Part shown: one piece after another, positions 18,463-29,551 of the stretch
How the letters are laid out: each line of letters begins with the position of its first letter
Numbering within the stretch: position 1 is the stretch's first letter
Assembly (NCBI RefSeq): GCF_001307275.1
Contig: NZ_CP012831.1
Coordinates: forward strand, 5,944,501-6,008,500
Length of the DNA stretch: 64,000 bases
Direction of reading: 5' to 3'
DNA from: Pseudomonas fluorescens
Lineage (GTDB): Bacteria > Pseudomonadota > Gammaproteobacteria > Pseudomonadales > Pseudomonadaceae
Made by a program: the position numbers and the translations under genes
Notes under the pieces: generated by a model
Database searches by the model: none
What the model was told of the DNA's origin: nothing
What the model saw: only the letters and a program-made list of their open reading frames with translations

Positions 18463-19206
18463 ATGCACGAAACCCTTTATGTGTCGGTCCTGATTCCGGC
18501 AAAGAACGAAGCCGGCAACCTCATTCCACTGCTGGAAGAAGTGCGGGCGGCGCTGGTGGACGAGGCCTTCGAAGTCATCGTGGTCGACGATGGCAGCACT
18601 GACGCCACTGCCGCGCAACTGCGGGCGTTGCAAGGCAGTGGCTATCGCCAGTTGCGGGTGCTCAGCCATGCCCGTTCCCTCGGGCAGAGCACGTCGATCT
18701 ACCACGCCGCTGAAGTGGCCCGCGGGCATTGGCTGGCAACCCTCGATGGCGACGGGCAGAACGACCCGGCCGACCTGCCAAAGATGCTCGACCTGGTGCG
18801 CGGTTCGGAGGGGACGCCCGCCGGTGTCAAGCTGGTGGCGGGGCATCGCGTCAACCGCCGGGACTCGGCGAGCAAGCGCTGGGCCTCGCGGTTCGCCAAC
18901 AAACTGCGGGCCAGCCTGCTCAAGGACCAGACGCCCGATACCGGTTGCGGCATCAAGTTGATCGAGCGCAAGGCGTTTCTGCGCCTGCCGTATTTCGATC
19001 ATATGCATCGCTTCGTTCCGGCGCTGATCCGTCGGCACAACGGCCGGATGCTGGTTCACCCGGTGAATCACCGTGAGCGCGGGGCCGGGGTGTCCAACTA
19101 CGGCAATCTCGACCGGGCGCTGGTGGGCATTGTCGATCTGTTCGGGGTGTGGTGGTTGATAAGACGCACCCGCCTGGATATCAACGCACAAGAAACCGAG
19201 GTGTGA
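18463..19206 (+). CDS. GT2 polyprenyl-phosphate glycosyltransferase (ArnC/DPM1-like)
   Basis: A 247-residue family-2 glycosyltransferase with DDGSTDATAA and LDGDGQNDP (DxD-type) motifs and the overall layout of dolichol-phosphate mannose synthase/ArnC. It lacks the two C-terminal transmembrane helices of ArnC, ending soon after VDLFGVWWLIRRTR. It would move a sugar from the nucleotide made by the upstream epimerase to a polyprenyl phosphate. It is followed one base later by the LAB_N gene. Confidence 0.9.
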   Translation: MHETLYVSVLIPAKNEAGNLIPLLEEVRAALVDEAFEVIVVDDGSTDATAAQLRALQGSGYRQLRVLSHARSLGQSTSIYHAAEVARGHWLATLDGDGQNDPADLPKMLDLVRGSEGTPAGVKLVAGHRVNRRDSASKRWASRFANKLRASLLKDQTPDTGCGIKLIERKAFLRLPYFDHMHRFVPALIRRHNGRMLVHPVNHRERGAGVSNYGNLDRALVGIVDLFGVWWLIRRTRLDINAQETEV

Positions 19207-19207
19207 C

Positions 19208-19501
19208 ATGGGCAGAGAATCGATATGGCTGGCCGTTGGCTTCGGCGGCCAGTTGGTATTCACTGGGCGTTTTGCCCTGCAATGGCTGTACAGCGAGTAC
19301 AAGAAGCGCAGCGTGATACCCGTGGGTTTCTGGTACTTGAGCATCGTCGGTAGCGCGCTGTTGCTGGCCTACGCCATCTACCGCGAAGACCCGGTGTTCA
19401 TTGTCGGCCAGTCCTTCGGCTTTATCGTTTACCTGCGCAATTTGCAGTTGATCGCCAAGCATCACGAGCAGGAAAACCGCGAACTGGCCGAGAAGGGCTG
19501 A
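19208..19501 (+). CDS. Small LAB_N-domain membrane protein
   Basis: A 97-residue protein matching the lipid A biosynthesis N-terminal (LAB_N) domain, also found fused to some LpxB proteins. It has three predicted helices and the family pattern FTGRFALQWLYSEYKKRSVIPVGFWYLS. Stand-alone copies are commonly found with GT2 and ArnT-like genes. Its exact job is not settled; it may present or flip lipid-linked sugar. The ArnT-like gene begins four bases after its stop. Confidence 0.9.
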   Translation: MGRESIWLAVGFGGQLVFTGRFALQWLYSEYKKRSVIPVGFWYLSIVGSALLLAYAIYREDPVFIVGQSFGFIVYLRNLQLIAKHHEQENRELAEKG

Positions 19502-19505
19502 GACG

Positions 19506-21026
19506 GTGCGGATACGATTGTCTTCCTCGCGACTGGAGCTTCTGGCGCTTGTGGCATTGGCCTTGATCATGGTGGGCGCCGGCCTGGGTTGGCGCCAACC
19601 GATGAACGTCGATGAAGAGCGCTTCCTCGGCGTTGCCCTGGAGATGCTGCAGAACGGCTCATGGTTCATTCCCCATCGCGCTGGGGAAATCTACGCCGAC
19701 AAACCGCCGTTGTTCATGTGGGCGGTGGCCTCGTTCGTGCAATTGACCCACCTGCCGAAAGTCGCCCTGTACCTGCCCGCGCTGTTGGCCGGCGCCGTCA
19801 CCACCGCATGCCTGTATGACCTGGGCCGGCGCTTGTGGGGGCGACGCGTGGGGAGGATCGCCGCGCTCTTGTTTCTCGCCACCTACCAGACCTACAGCAT
19901 CCTGCGCACCGGGCAGATCGATGGTTTTCTTGCACTCTGGACCATCCTGGGGATCTATGGCTTGTGCCGGCATTTGATGCTCGGCCCGGCGTGGCGCTGG
20001 TATTACGTGGCCTGTGCGGCGATGGGGCTGGGGGTCATCAGCAAAGGCGTGGGGTTTCTGCCGGTGTTGATGCTGATTCCCTACGCCTATGGGGTGCGTC
20101 GAGGGTGGAAAGGCCTGGTGTCCATGCCGGGCAAGGCGGGGGCCTGGTGGCTGGGGCTGGTCGTGGCGCTGGCCGCCATCGCGCTGTGGCTTGGGCCGTT
20201 GCTGCTGATCGTGTGGCTGGGCAGCCCCGACAGCCTGGCGTACGCCCAGGAAATCCTGCTCAAGCAGACGGCGGGGCGTTATGCCAATGCCTGGGAGCAC
20301 CGCGAACCCTTCTGGTATTTCTTCGTCCAGGTGATTCCGAAATACTGGTTGCCGATCTTTTTCATGCTGCCATGGCTGGTGCCGGCCTGGCGCAGGCAGT
20401 TGCTCAAGCAGGATGGTCGCGTGCTGGTACTGCTGGGGTGGGTGGTACTGGTGCTGTTGTTCTTCAGCCTGAGCAGTGGCAAGCGCAAGCTGTACATCTT
20501 TCCCGCGTTGCCGGCCTTGATCCTGCTGGTGGCACCGCTTGTGCCGTGGCTGCTGCACCGCTGGTTCAGCCGGCGTCCAAGGGGCAGGGTGATATTCGCT
20601 GCCTTGACGGTGGTGTGGTTGTGCGCCTGGTTTGTGCGCGGCTTCATCGAGCCCTACCGGGAAGGCATCAACCCCCACCAGACCTTGATGCGTGATGTCG
20701 CGGGGCTGACTTCAAATGCCGAGTTGGTGCTCGTCGGGTGGCGCGAGGGGCATTGGCTGTTCGCCCAGCAGCCCATCGTGCATTTTGGCTTTCATGACCG
20801 CCAGTCCCTGGAACGATCCGCCACCTGGCTACGCAGCCACCCGCAGGCCTTTGCCTTGGTTCCTGCGCGGGACCTGGCGCGTTGCTACGACCCGCAAAAG
20901 GCGCGCCGGGTCGGCGATACCTCGCGGGCCGAGTGGTTCCTGGTGGGGCCTGATGCGGACAACCAGCGCTGCCAGTCCCCGGCGCCGGAGAAGGTTTATT
21001 CGTTCACATGGGCGCATCCTTTGTAG
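19506..21026 (+). CDS. ArnT/PMT-like GT-C membrane glycosyltransferase
   Basis: A 506-residue polytopic protein with about 10-12 hydrophobic helices. The first periplasmic loop holds the catalytic Asp-Glu (NVDEERFLGVALEM) and YADKPPLFMW typical of ArnT. It starts with GTG. It would use a polyprenyl-phosphate sugar on the periplasmic side to decorate lipid A or another lipid. With the three genes upstream it suggests uronic-acid or aminosugar transfer; enzymes such as rhizobial RgtA-D are the best analogues I can name. REP-like DNA follows. Confidence 0.9.
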   Translation: MRIRLSSSRLELLALVALALIMVGAGLGWRQPMNVDEERFLGVALEMLQNGSWFIPHRAGEIYADKPPLFMWAVASFVQLTHLPKVALYLPALLAGAVTTACLYDLGRRLWGRRVGRIAALLFLATYQTYSILRTGQIDGFLALWTILGIYGLCRHLMLGPAWRWYYVACAAMGLGVISKGVGFLPVLMLIPYAYGVRRGWKGLVSMPGKAGAWWLGLVVALAAIALWLGPLLLIVWLGSPDSLAYAQEILLKQTAGRYANAWEHREPFWYFFVQVIPKYWLPIFFMLPWLVPAWRRQLLKQDGRVLVLLGWVVLVLLFFSLSSGKRKLYIFPALPALILLVAPLVPWLLHRWFSRRPRGRVIFAALTVVWLCAWFVRGFIEPYREGINPHQTLMRDVAGLTSNAELVLVGWREGHWLFAQQPIVHFGFHDRQSLERSATWLRSHPQAFALVPARDLARCYDPQKARRVGDTSRAEWFLVGPDADNQRCQSPAPEKVYSFTWAHPL

Positions 21027-21040
21027 TGGCTGAAAACTTC

Positions 21041-21175
21041 CTGTGGCGAGGGAGCTTGCTCCCGCTGGGGCGCGAAGCGGCCCCAGAACCGCACAACCTG
21101 GTGTGTCAGGCTAATTGAGTTGAATGCTTTGGGGCTGCTGTGCAGCCCAGCGGGAGCAAGCTCCCTCGCCACAGG
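21041..21175. repeat. Second-family palindromic repeat (CTGTGGCGAGGGAGCTTGCT type)
   Basis: CTGTGGCGAGGGAGCTTGCT at 21041 faces its complement ending at 21175, with inner complementary bits GGGGC...GCCCC. The core differs from the GTGGGAGCGAGC family elsewhere in the window. It lies past the ArnT-like gene; about 150 bases before the acyl-CoA synthetase hold nothing else I recognise. Confidence 0.88.
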
Positions 21176-21326
21176 GGCTCGACTGGCAATACATCCCTCG
21201 AACCATGGCCAAACCAGTCAAGCAACTTGATGGCTTTGACCATTGCCGCCACCGCCCTTCGGCGCGAGTATTTGCCTGCTCTTCACGGTTCCCCCAGCCA
21301 ATAAAAAGTACAGAGGGATTCTGGTC

Positions 21327-22991
21327 ATGCGCGATTATTCGTCCGCCACGTCACAGTTCGATTACCAGCACACCGTCAACACCGCGCTGCACGGCTCGCT
21401 CGAGGCGCTCAATGCCTGTGTCGAGTGTTGCGACCGGCATGCATTGCCGGGTCGCATCGCCTTGTTCTGGGAGGGCCGTGACGGCAGCGAAGCCACCTGG
21501 ACTTACCGCGACCTGCAGGACAATGCCGCACGGTTCGCCAACTTCCTGCGCGCCCAAGGCGTCGGTAAGGGCGACAAAGTGGCCGGCCTGCTGCCGCGCA
21601 CCGCGGAACTCTTGATCGTCGTACTCGCCACCTGGCGTATCGGTGCGGTGTATCAACCGCTGTTCACCGCGTTCGGACCCAAGGCCATCGAGCACCGCCT
21701 CGGCAGCTCGGGTGCGCGGATCGTCGTGACCGACGCCGTCAACCGTCCCAAGCTCAATGAAGTTGCCGGTTGCCCCACCATCGTCACGGTCGGCGGCGAA
21801 AAGGGCCAAGGCATCGTGCGGGGCGACTACAGTTTCTGGGCCGAAGTGGCGAACCAGTCCAGCCAGTGCGAACCGCTGATGCTCACTGGCGAAGACCCGT
21901 TCCTGCTGATGTTCACCTCCGGCACCACGGGACCTGCCAAGGCGCTGTCGGTGCCGCTCAAGGCCATCGTGGCGTTCCAGAGCTACACCCGTGACGCGGT
22001 GGACCTGCGCCCTGAAGACGCCTTCTGGAACGTCGCCGACCCCGGTTGGGCCTACGGCATTTATTTTGGCGTGACCGGGCCGCTGGCCATGGGGCATCCG
22101 ATTACCTTCTACGATGGCCCATTCACCCTGGAAAGCACCTGCCGGGTCATCAACAAGTACGGCATCACCAACCTGACTGGCTCGCCCACCGCGTATCGCC
22201 TGTTGATCGCCGGGGGCGAGCAGTTTGCCCGCTCGATCAAGGGTAAGCTGCGCATCGTCAGCAGCGCCGGTGAGCCATTGAACCCAGAGGTGATCCGCTG
22301 GTTCGCCGACAACTTGAACGTGGTGATCCACGACCATTACGGCCAGACCGAACTGGGCATGGTGCTGTGCAACCACCACGGGCTCGAACACCCGGTGCAC
22401 CTGGGTGCGGCCGGTTTCGCCTCGCCGGGACACCGGATCGTGGTATTGGATGAAGAGCAACGCGAGCTGGGCGTGGGCCAGCCGGGCATTCTCGCGGTGG
22501 ACCGCAGCCAGTCGCCCATGTGCTGGTTCGCCGGTTACGAAGGCGCGCCGACCAAGGCCTTCGTTGGCGACTACTACTTGAGCGGCGACACCGTGGAGCT
22601 GAATCCGGATGGCAGCATCAGCTTCGTTGGCCGCAGCGACGACGTGATCACCACTTCCGGCTACCGGGTCGGTCCGTTCGACGTGGAAAGCGCGCTGATC
22701 GAACACCCGGCCGTGGTGGAAACGGCGGTGATCGGCAAGCCTGATCCGGAGCGTACCGAGTTGGTGAAGGCCTTCGTGGTGCTCAGCAGCCAATATCGCG
22801 CCTCACCGGAGCTGGCCGAGGAATTGCGCCTGCATGTGCGCAAGCGCCTGGCGGCCCATGCCTATCCCCGTGAAATCGAGTTTGTCAGCGACTTGCCGAA
22901 AACCCCAAGTGGCAAGTTGCAGCGCTTTATCTTGCGCAACCAGGAAATCGCCAAGGCTCAAGAGGCTGCGGCGCAGAACGTTTCAGCTTGA
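21327..22991 (+). CDS. AMP-forming acyl-CoA synthetase
   Basis: A 554-residue AMP-binding enzyme of the medium-chain (ACSM-like) type that activates a carboxylic acid to its CoA thioester. The A3 P-loop [22 protein letters not shown] and the C-terminal Lys in TPSGKLQRF are intact. Start at [10 protein letters not shown]. It opens an operon with a hydroxyacyl-CoA dehydrogenase, thiolase, acyl-CoA dehydrogenase and enoyl-CoA hydratase, so a branched short acid such as 2-methylbutyrate is a plausible substrate; this is inference from neighbours. Confidence 0.9.
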   Translation: MRDYSSATSQFDYQHTVNTALHGSLEALNACVECCDRHALPGRIALFWEGRDGSEATWTYRDLQDNAARFANFLRAQGVGKGDKVAGLLPRTAELLIVVLATWRIGAVYQPLFTAFGPKAIEHRLGSSGARIVVTDAVNRPKLNEVAGCPTIVTVGGEKGQGIVRGDYSFWAEVANQSSQCEPLMLTGEDPFLLMFTSGTTGPAKALSVPLKAIVAFQSYTRDAVDLRPEDAFWNVADPGWAYGIYFGVTGPLAMGHPITFYDGPFTLESTCRVINKYGITNLTGSPTAYRLLIAGGEQFARSIKGKLRIVSSAGEPLNPEVIRWFADNLNVVIHDHYGQTELGMVLCNHHGLEHPVHLGAAGFASPGHRIVVLDEEQRELGVGQPGILAVDRSQSPMCWFAGYEGAPTKAFVGDYYLSGDTVELNPDGSISFVGRSDDVITTSGYRVGPFDVESALIEHPAVVETAVIGKPDPERTELVKAFVVLSSQYRASPELAEELRLHVRKRLAAHAYPREIEFVSDLPKTPSGKLQRFILRNQEIAKAQEAAAQNVSA

Positions 22992-23007
22992 CCCCAAGGA
23001 AACCATG

Positions 23008-23769
23008 ATGCAGATCGACAACAAGATTTTCCTCGTCAGCGGCGGTGCTTCCGGCCTCGGCGCGGCCACTGCTGACATGCTGGTCAAGGCCGGCGCCAAG
23101 GTGATGCTGGTGGACCTCAACGCCGACGCCGTGGCCGCCCAGGCGCAAAAGCTGGGTTGCCAGAGCGTGGTGGCCGATATCAGCAACGAAGCGGCGGCTG
23201 AAGCGGCAGTCAAGGCCACGGTCACGGCTTTCGGGGGTCTGAATGGCCTGGTGAATTGCGCCGGTATCGTGCGCGGCGAGAAAATTCTCGGCAAGAACGG
23301 CCCCCATAGGCTGGACAGCTTCAGCCAGGTGATCAACGTCAACCTGATCGGCAGCTTTAACCTGCTGCGCCTGGCGGCTGCGGCCATTGCCGAAACCGAG
23401 GCCAACGCCGACGGCGAACGTGGCGTGATCATCAATACAGCTTCGGTAGCGGCCTTCGACGGCCAGATCGGCCAGGCCGCCTACGCGGCCTCCAAAGGCG
23501 CCATCGCCAGCCTCACGCTGCCGGCCGCCCGTGAGCTGGCGCGTTTCGGTATCCGGGTGATGACCATTGCTCCGGGGATTTTCGAAACCCCGATGATGGC
23601 CGGCATGACGCCCGAGGTGCGGGATTCCCTGGCTGCCGGCGTGCCGTTTCCACCGCGCCTTGGGAAACCTTCCGAGTACGCGGCGCTGGTCAGGCATATC
23701 ATTGAGAACAGCATGCTCAACGGCGAGGTGATCCGTCTCGACGGCGCCTTGCGCATGGCAGCCAAATAA
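23008..23769 (+). CDS. SDR-family 3-hydroxyacyl-CoA dehydrogenase (HSD17B10-like)
   Basis: A 253-residue short-chain dehydrogenase. NAD-binding [10 protein letters not shown] is near residue 10, and the catalytic Ser/Tyr/Lys are in [20 protein letters not shown] and the following KG. The sequence is that of type-2 3-hydroxyacyl-CoA / 3-hydroxy-2-methylbutyryl-CoA dehydrogenase. AAGGA precedes two adjacent ATGs (23005 and 23008). It fits the NAD-dependent oxidation step of isoleucine degradation, before the thiolase encoded next. Confidence 0.91.
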   Translation: MQIDNKIFLVSGGASGLGAATADMLVKAGAKVMLVDLNADAVAAQAQKLGCQSVVADISNEAAAEAAVKATVTAFGGLNGLVNCAGIVRGEKILGKNGPHRLDSFSQVINVNLIGSFNLLRLAAAAIAETEANADGERGVIINTASVAAFDGQIGQAAYAASKGAIASLTLPAARELARFGIRVMTIAPGIFETPMMAGMTPEVRDSLAAGVPFPPRLGKPSEYAALVRHIIENSMLNGEVIRLDGALRMAAK

Positions 23770-23782
23770 GTAAGGAGGATTC

Positions 23783-24973
23783 ATGATGTCCAACGATCCT
23801 ATTGTCATCGTCAGCGCCGTCCGCACCCCCATGGGCGGTTTCCAGGGCGAACTGAAAAGCCTCACCGCCCCACAACTCGGTGCCGCCGCTATCAAGGCCG
23901 CCGTGGAGCGGGCCGGTATCGCGCCGGGTGCGGTTGAAGAAGTGCTGTTCGGTTGCGTGCTCGCCGCTGGCCAGGGCCAGGCACCGGCACGTCAGGCCGC
24001 GCTGGGCGCCGGGCTCGACAAGTCGACCCGCTGCACCACACTCAACAAGATGTGCGGTTCGGGCATGGAAGCGGCGATCCTGGCCCATGACATGCTCATC
24101 GCCGGCAGTGCCGAGGTGGTGGTGGCCGGCGGCATGGAGAGCATGTCCAACGCCCCGTACCTGCTGGACCGCGCCCGCGGCGGTTACCGCATGGGCCATG
24201 GCCGGGTGCTTGACCACATGTTCCTCGATGGCCTGGAAGACGCCTACGATAAAGGTCGGCTGATGGGCACCTTCGCCGAGGATTGCGCCGAGGCCAATGG
24301 CCTGGGTCGCGAGGCCCAGGACGCCTTTGCCATTGCGTCCACCACCCGCGCCCAGCAGGCGATCGAGGACGGCAGTTTCGACGCCGAGATCGTGCCGTTG
24401 CAGGTCATGGTCGGCAAGGAACAAGTGACCATTCGCCACGACGAGCAGCCACCCAAAGCGCGGATCGACAAGATTGCTTCGCTCAAGCCGGCGTTCCGCG
24501 AGGGCGGCACGGTGACGGCGGCCAACTCCAGCTCCATTTCCGATGGCGCCGCTGCCCTGGTGCTGATGCGCCAGAGCCAAGCGGTGCAGCGCGGGCTCAA
24601 GCCTTTGGCGGTGATCCATGGTCATGCAGCGTTCGCTGATACCCCGAGCCTGTTTCCCACCGCGCCGATTGGTGCCGTGAAGAAACTGATGCAAAAGACC
24701 GGTTGGACGCTGGACCAGGTCGACCTGTTCGAAGTCAACGAAGCCTTTGCCGTGGTGGGGCTGGTGACCATGGACAAGCTGGAAATCGCTCATGACAAGG
24801 TCAACGTTCACGGCGGCGCCTGTGCGCTGGGCCACCCGATTGGCGCGTCTGGCGCGCGGATCCTGGTGACCCTGCTGTCGGCCCTGCGCCAGAAAGGCTT
24901 GAAGCGCGGCGTCGCGGCCATTTGCATTGGCGGCGGCGAAGCCACGGCCATGGCCGTTGAATGCCTGTATTAA
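23783..24973 (+). CDS. Acetyl-CoA C-acyltransferase (thiolase)
   Basis: A 396-residue thiolase. Nucleophile C91 lies in NKMCGSGMEAAIL; the C-terminal HGGACALGHPIGASGARI and CIGGGEATAM carry the conserved His and second Cys. AAGGAGG precedes the start. It should cleave 2-methylacetoacetyl-CoA or a similar 3-ketoacyl-CoA. Same-strand neighbours on both sides, with gaps of 9-13 bases, indicate one transcript. Confidence 0.94.
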   Translation: MMSNDPIVIVSAVRTPMGGFQGELKSLTAPQLGAAAIKAAVERAGIAPGAVEEVLFGCVLAAGQGQAPARQAALGAGLDKSTRCTTLNKMCGSGMEAAILAHDMLIAGSAEVVVAGGMESMSNAPYLLDRARGGYRMGHGRVLDHMFLDGLEDAYDKGRLMGTFAEDCAEANGLGREAQDAFAIASTTRAQQAIEDGSFDAEIVPLQVMVGKEQVTIRHDEQPPKARIDKIASLKPAFREGGTVTAANSSSISDGAAALVLMRQSQAVQRGLKPLAVIHGHAAFADTPSLFPTAPIGAVKKLMQKTGWTLDQVDLFEVNEAFAVVGLVTMDKLEIAHDKVNVHGGACALGHPIGASGARILVTLLSALRQKGLKRGVAAICIGGGEATAMAVECLY

Positions 24974-24982
24974 GGAACCACC

Positions 24983-26110
24983 ATGCTCCCGACTGAAGAA
25001 CAGACCCAAATCCGCGACATGGCCCGGCAGTTCGCCCAGGAGCGCCTGAAACCGTTCGCGGCCGAATGGGACCGCGAGCACCGTTTCCCCCGGGAAGCCA
25101 TCGCTGAGATGGCCGAGCTGGGCTTTTTCGGCATGCTGGTGCCGGAACAGTGGGGCGGCTGTGACACCGGTTACCTGGCCTATGCGATGACCCTGGAGGA
25201 AATCGCCGCTGGCGATGGCGCCTGCTCGACCATCATGAGCGTGCACAACTCGGTGGGTTGCGTGCCGATCCTCAAGTTCGGCAACGATGAGCAGAAGGCG
25301 AAATTCCTCACGCCCCTGGCCAGCGGCGCAATGCTCGGCGCGTTTGCCCTGACCGAGCCCCAGGCTGGTTCGGACGCCAGCAGCCTGAAGACGCGGGCGC
25401 GTTTGGAGGGCGATCATTACGTGCTCAACGGTTGCAAGCAGTTCATCACCTCCGGGCAGAACGCCGGGGTGGTCATTGTGTTTGCGGTGACCGATCCGAG
25501 CGCCGGCAAGCGTGGCATCAGTGCATTCATCGTGCCGACCGATTCGCCGGGTTACAGCGTGGCGCGGGTCGAAGACAAACTCGGCCAGCATGCGTCCGAC
25601 ACCTGCCAGATCCTTTTCGAGGAGGTGAAGGTGCCGGTGGGCAATCGCCTGGGCGAGGAGGGTGAGGGCTACAAGATCGCCCTGGCGAACCTGGAAGGCG
25701 GACGGGTGGGCATCGCGGCGCAAGCGGTGGGCATGGCCCGCGCCGCGTTCGAAGCGGCCCGGGACTATGCCCGGGAGCGCTCCAGTTTCGGCAAGCCGAT
25801 CATCGAGCACCAGGCCGTGGCGTTCCGCCTGGCCGACATGGCGACCCAGATCGCCGTGGCCCGGCAAATGGTGCACTACGCCGCCGCCCTGCGGGACAGC
25901 GGCCAGCCGGCGTTGGTGGAGGCGTCCATGGCCAAGCTGTTCGCTTCGGAAATGGCTGAAAAAGTCTGCTCCATGGCGTTGCAAACCCTGGGCGGTTACG
26001 GTTACCTCAACGACTTCCCGCTGGAGCGCATCTACCGCGACGTGCGGGTCTGCCAGATCTACGAAGGCACCAGCGACATTCAGCGCATGGTCATTTCGCG
26101 CAATCTTTGA
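24983..26110 (+). CDS. Acyl-CoA dehydrogenase (short/branched-chain type)
   Basis: A 375-residue FAD enzyme of the acyl-CoA dehydrogenase family. FAD/substrate motifs are [16 protein letters not shown] and the catalytic Glu is E361 in [10 protein letters not shown], the position used by short-chain and 2-methyl-branched enzymes. Ten bases separate it from the thiolase. It would oxidise 2-methylbutyryl-CoA or a related acyl-CoA. A second acyl-CoA dehydrogenase is encoded on the opposite strand at 27157-28308. Confidence 0.94.
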   Translation: MLPTEEQTQIRDMARQFAQERLKPFAAEWDREHRFPREAIAEMAELGFFGMLVPEQWGGCDTGYLAYAMTLEEIAAGDGACSTIMSVHNSVGCVPILKFGNDEQKAKFLTPLASGAMLGAFALTEPQAGSDASSLKTRARLEGDHYVLNGCKQFITSGQNAGVVIVFAVTDPSAGKRGISAFIVPTDSPGYSVARVEDKLGQHASDTCQILFEEVKVPVGNRLGEEGEGYKIALANLEGGRVGIAAQAVGMARAAFEAARDYARERSSFGKPIIEHQAVAFRLADMATQIAVARQMVHYAAALRDSGQPALVEASMAKLFASEMAEKVCSMALQTLGGYGYLNDFPLERIYRDVRVCQIYEGTSDIQRMVISRNL

Positions 26111-26123
26111 ACAGGAGTCCTGC

Positions 26124-26897
26124 ATGAGCTATGAAACGATTTTATTGGAGATCAAGGACCGCGTCGGCCTGATCACCCTCAACCGTCCCCAGGCCTTGAA
26201 CGCCTTGAATGCGCAGATCGTCAGCGAGCTGAACCAGGCGCTGGATAGCCTGGAGGCGGATCCGAAGATTGGCTGCATCGTGCTGACGGGCTCGAAAAAA
26301 GCCTTCGCCGCCGGTGCCGACATCAAGGAAATGGCCGAGCTGACCTACCCGCAGATCTACTTGGACGACCTGTTCAGCGACAGCGACCGTGTGGCCAACC
26401 GTCGCAAGCCGATCATCGCGGCGGTGAACGGTTTTGCCTTGGGCGGTGGTTGCGAGCTGGCGTTGATGTGCGACTTCATTCTGGCCGGCGACAATGCCAA
26501 GTTCGGCCAGCCGGAAATCAACCTCGGCGTGCTGCCGGGCATGGGCGGCACCCAGCGCCTGACCCGGGCGGTGGGCAAGGCCAAGGCCATGGAAATGTGC
26601 CTGACCGGGCGCTTTATCGACGCGGTAGAAGCCGAGCGCTGCGGCATCGTTGCGCGGATCGTACCGGCCGATGAGCTGCTGGACGATGCGCTGAAAACCG
26701 CAGCGTTGATCGCCTCCAAGTCGGTGCCCATCAGCATGATGGTCAAGGAAAGCGTCAACCGCGCGTTTGAAGTCAGCCTGTCCGAAGGCGTACGTTTCGA
26801 GCGCCGGGTATTCCACGCGGCGTTCGCGACGCAGGATCAGAAAGAAGGCATGGCGGCATTCGTGGCCAAGCGCGCGGCGGAGTTTCAGGATAAGTAA
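26124..26897 (+). CDS. Enoyl-CoA hydratase
   Basis: A 257-residue crotonase-fold hydratase. Both catalytic Glu positions are present ([10 protein letters not shown] and [14 protein letters not shown]), and the oxyanion-hole [11 protein letters not shown] is intact. An AGGAG site precedes the ATG. It would hydrate tiglyl-CoA, or methacrylyl-CoA in the valine route. It ends the plus-strand operon; a REP cluster follows before the convergent valine genes. Confidence 0.94.
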   Translation: MSYETILLEIKDRVGLITLNRPQALNALNAQIVSELNQALDSLEADPKIGCIVLTGSKKAFAAGADIKEMAELTYPQIYLDDLFSDSDRVANRRKPIIAAVNGFALGGGCELALMCDFILAGDNAKFGQPEINLGVLPGMGGTQRLTRAVGKAKAMEMCLTGRFIDAVEAERCGIVARIVPADELLDDALKTAALIASKSVPISMMVKESVNRAFEVSLSEGVRFERRVFHAAFATQDQKEGMAAFVAKRAAEFQDK

Positions 26898-26917
26898 GGC
26901 GGCGTTCCGACTGACGC

Positions 26918-27143
26918 CATCGCGAGCAAGCTCGCTCCCACAGTGGATTTGGGGTGTACGCGTCATCTGTGTACGCCATCAAACCCTGTGGGAGCGGGCT
27001 TGCCCGCGAAGACGTCGGCACATCCAGCATGGAAGTGACTGATCCACCGCCATCGCGAGCAAGCCCGCTCCCACACTGGATCTCAGGTGTACGCAGCATT
27101 TGCGTACGCCACCAGCCCCTGTGGGAGCGAGCTTGCTCGCGAT
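26918..27143. repeat. REP cluster, two units of about 133 bp
   Basis: Four REP arms alternate in orientation: 26918-26942, 26986-27011, 27051-27074 and 27119-27143. Corresponding arms are 133 bp apart and the spacers share GTGTACGC-type words, so this is a diverged two-copy tandem. It fills the gap between two convergent catabolic operons and probably separates their transcripts. Confidence 0.9.
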
Positions 27144-27156
27144 GCTTTTCCTGCTG

Positions 27157-28308
27157 TTACACCAGGTAGTGCTTGAGTTCCCGGGCGATGACCATCCGCT
27201 GTATCTCGCTCGATCCTTCGTAGATCTGGGTGATCCGCGCATCGCGGTAATAGCGTTCTACCGGGTAATCCTCGAGGTACCCGTACCCACCGTGAATCTG
27301 TATGGCCGAGGAGCAGACTTTCTCGGCCATTTCCGAGGCAAACAGCTTGGCCTGGGAGGCTTCCGACAGGCATGGCTTGCCGGCGCTGCGCAAGCGGGCG
27401 GCGTGGAGGATGAGCAGGCGGGTGGCGTTGATGCGGGTGTGCATGTCGGCCAGCAGGTTGGCGATGCTCTGGTGCTCGATGATCGGCTTGTCGAACTGGA
27501 CGCGATCGCGGGCGTAGGCGAGCGCCGCTTCGAATGCCGCGCGGGCAATACCCAAGGCTTGCGCCGCGATGCCGATGCGACCGCCTTCCAGATTGGACAA
27601 AGCGATGGCCAGGCCTTTGCCACGCGCGCCCAGCAGGTTGGCCTCGGGGACGGTGCAATTGCTCAAGGTGACCGCGCAGGTGTCTGAAGCGCGGATGCCC
27701 ATCTTGTGTTCGGTGCGATCAACGATGAACCCGGGCGTATCCGTGGGCACCAGGAACGCCGAAATGCCTTTTTTGCCCAGCTCCGGATCCGTCACCGCAA
27801 ACACGATGGCCAATTTCGCTCGCTTGCCGTTGCTGACGAACTGCTTGGCGCCGTTGATGACCCACTGGCCATCGCGCAGTTCGGCCCGGGTGCGCAGATT
27901 GTGGGCTTCGGAACCGGCCTGGGGCTCGGTCAGGCAGAAGCAGCCAATGGCCTGGCCGCTGGCGAGCTCGGCCAGCCAGGTCTGTTTCTGTTCATCGGTG
28001 CCAAAATTCAGGACCGGCCCGCAACCCACCGAGTTGTGGATGCTCATCAGCGCCCCGGTGGCACCGTCGCCCGCGGAGATTTCCTCCACCGCCAGGGCAT
28101 AGGCCACGTAATCGACGTAGGTGCCGCCCCATTCTTCCGGTACCACCATCCCCAACAGGCCCAGTTCACCCATATTTGCCACCAGGCCGTCGTCAATCCA
28201 GCCGGCCTTTTCCCACGCCTGGGCATGGGGAGCGATTTCACCACGGGCGAAGTCCCGGGCCATGTCGCGGATCATCACTTGTTCTTCGGTCAGTTCGAGG
28301 TCGTGCAT
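27157..28308 (-). CDS. Acyl-CoA dehydrogenase (isobutyryl-CoA dehydrogenase-like)
   Basis: A 383-residue acyl-CoA dehydrogenase with [16 protein letters not shown] and catalytic E364 in [10 protein letters not shown]. The gene lies three bases from the 3-hydroxyisobutyryl-CoA hydrolase-type gene, which points to isobutyryl-CoA as substrate. It shares clear family similarity with the enzyme at 24983-26110 but is a different paralogue. Confidence 0.93.
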   Translation of the reverse strand: MHDLELTEEQVMIRDMARDFARGEIAPHAQAWEKAGWIDDGLVANMGELGLLGMVVPEEWGGTYVDYVAYALAVEEISAGDGATGALMSIHNSVGCGPVLNFGTDEQKQTWLAELASGQAIGCFCLTEPQAGSEAHNLRTRAELRDGQWVINGAKQFVSNGKRAKLAIVFAVTDPELGKKGISAFLVPTDTPGFIVDRTEHKMGIRASDTCAVTLSNCTVPEANLLGARGKGLAIALSNLEGGRIGIAAQALGIARAAFEAALAYARDRVQFDKPIIEHQSIANLLADMHTRINATRLLILHAARLRSAGKPCLSEASQAKLFASEMAEKVCSSAIQIHGGYGYLEDYPVERYYRDARITQIYEGSSEIQRMVIARELKHYLV

Positions 28309-28311
28309 GGC

Positions 28312-29418
<1,107 letters not shown>

Positions 29419-29551
29419 CGCTAACTCCCTGCTTTTATTGTTTTTTACGAATGGTGTCGCGCGTACCCGTTCAGATCGTACCAGTGCAAATTTGCCTTGC
29501 ACAACCGGGATACGTGCAGGTCCTGTCTGCATATTTATAGCAGCCACAGGC

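Noticed and set aside
17362-19344. A 660-codon minus-strand open frame over the lipid A genes
   Set aside because: It is antisense to well-supported epimerase and glycosyltransferase genes and reflects high third-position GC.
23717-26125. An 802-codon minus-strand open frame over the thiolase and dehydrogenase genes
   Set aside because: It is His/Gln/Gly-rich antisense translation of two clear enzyme genes, with no domain of its own.
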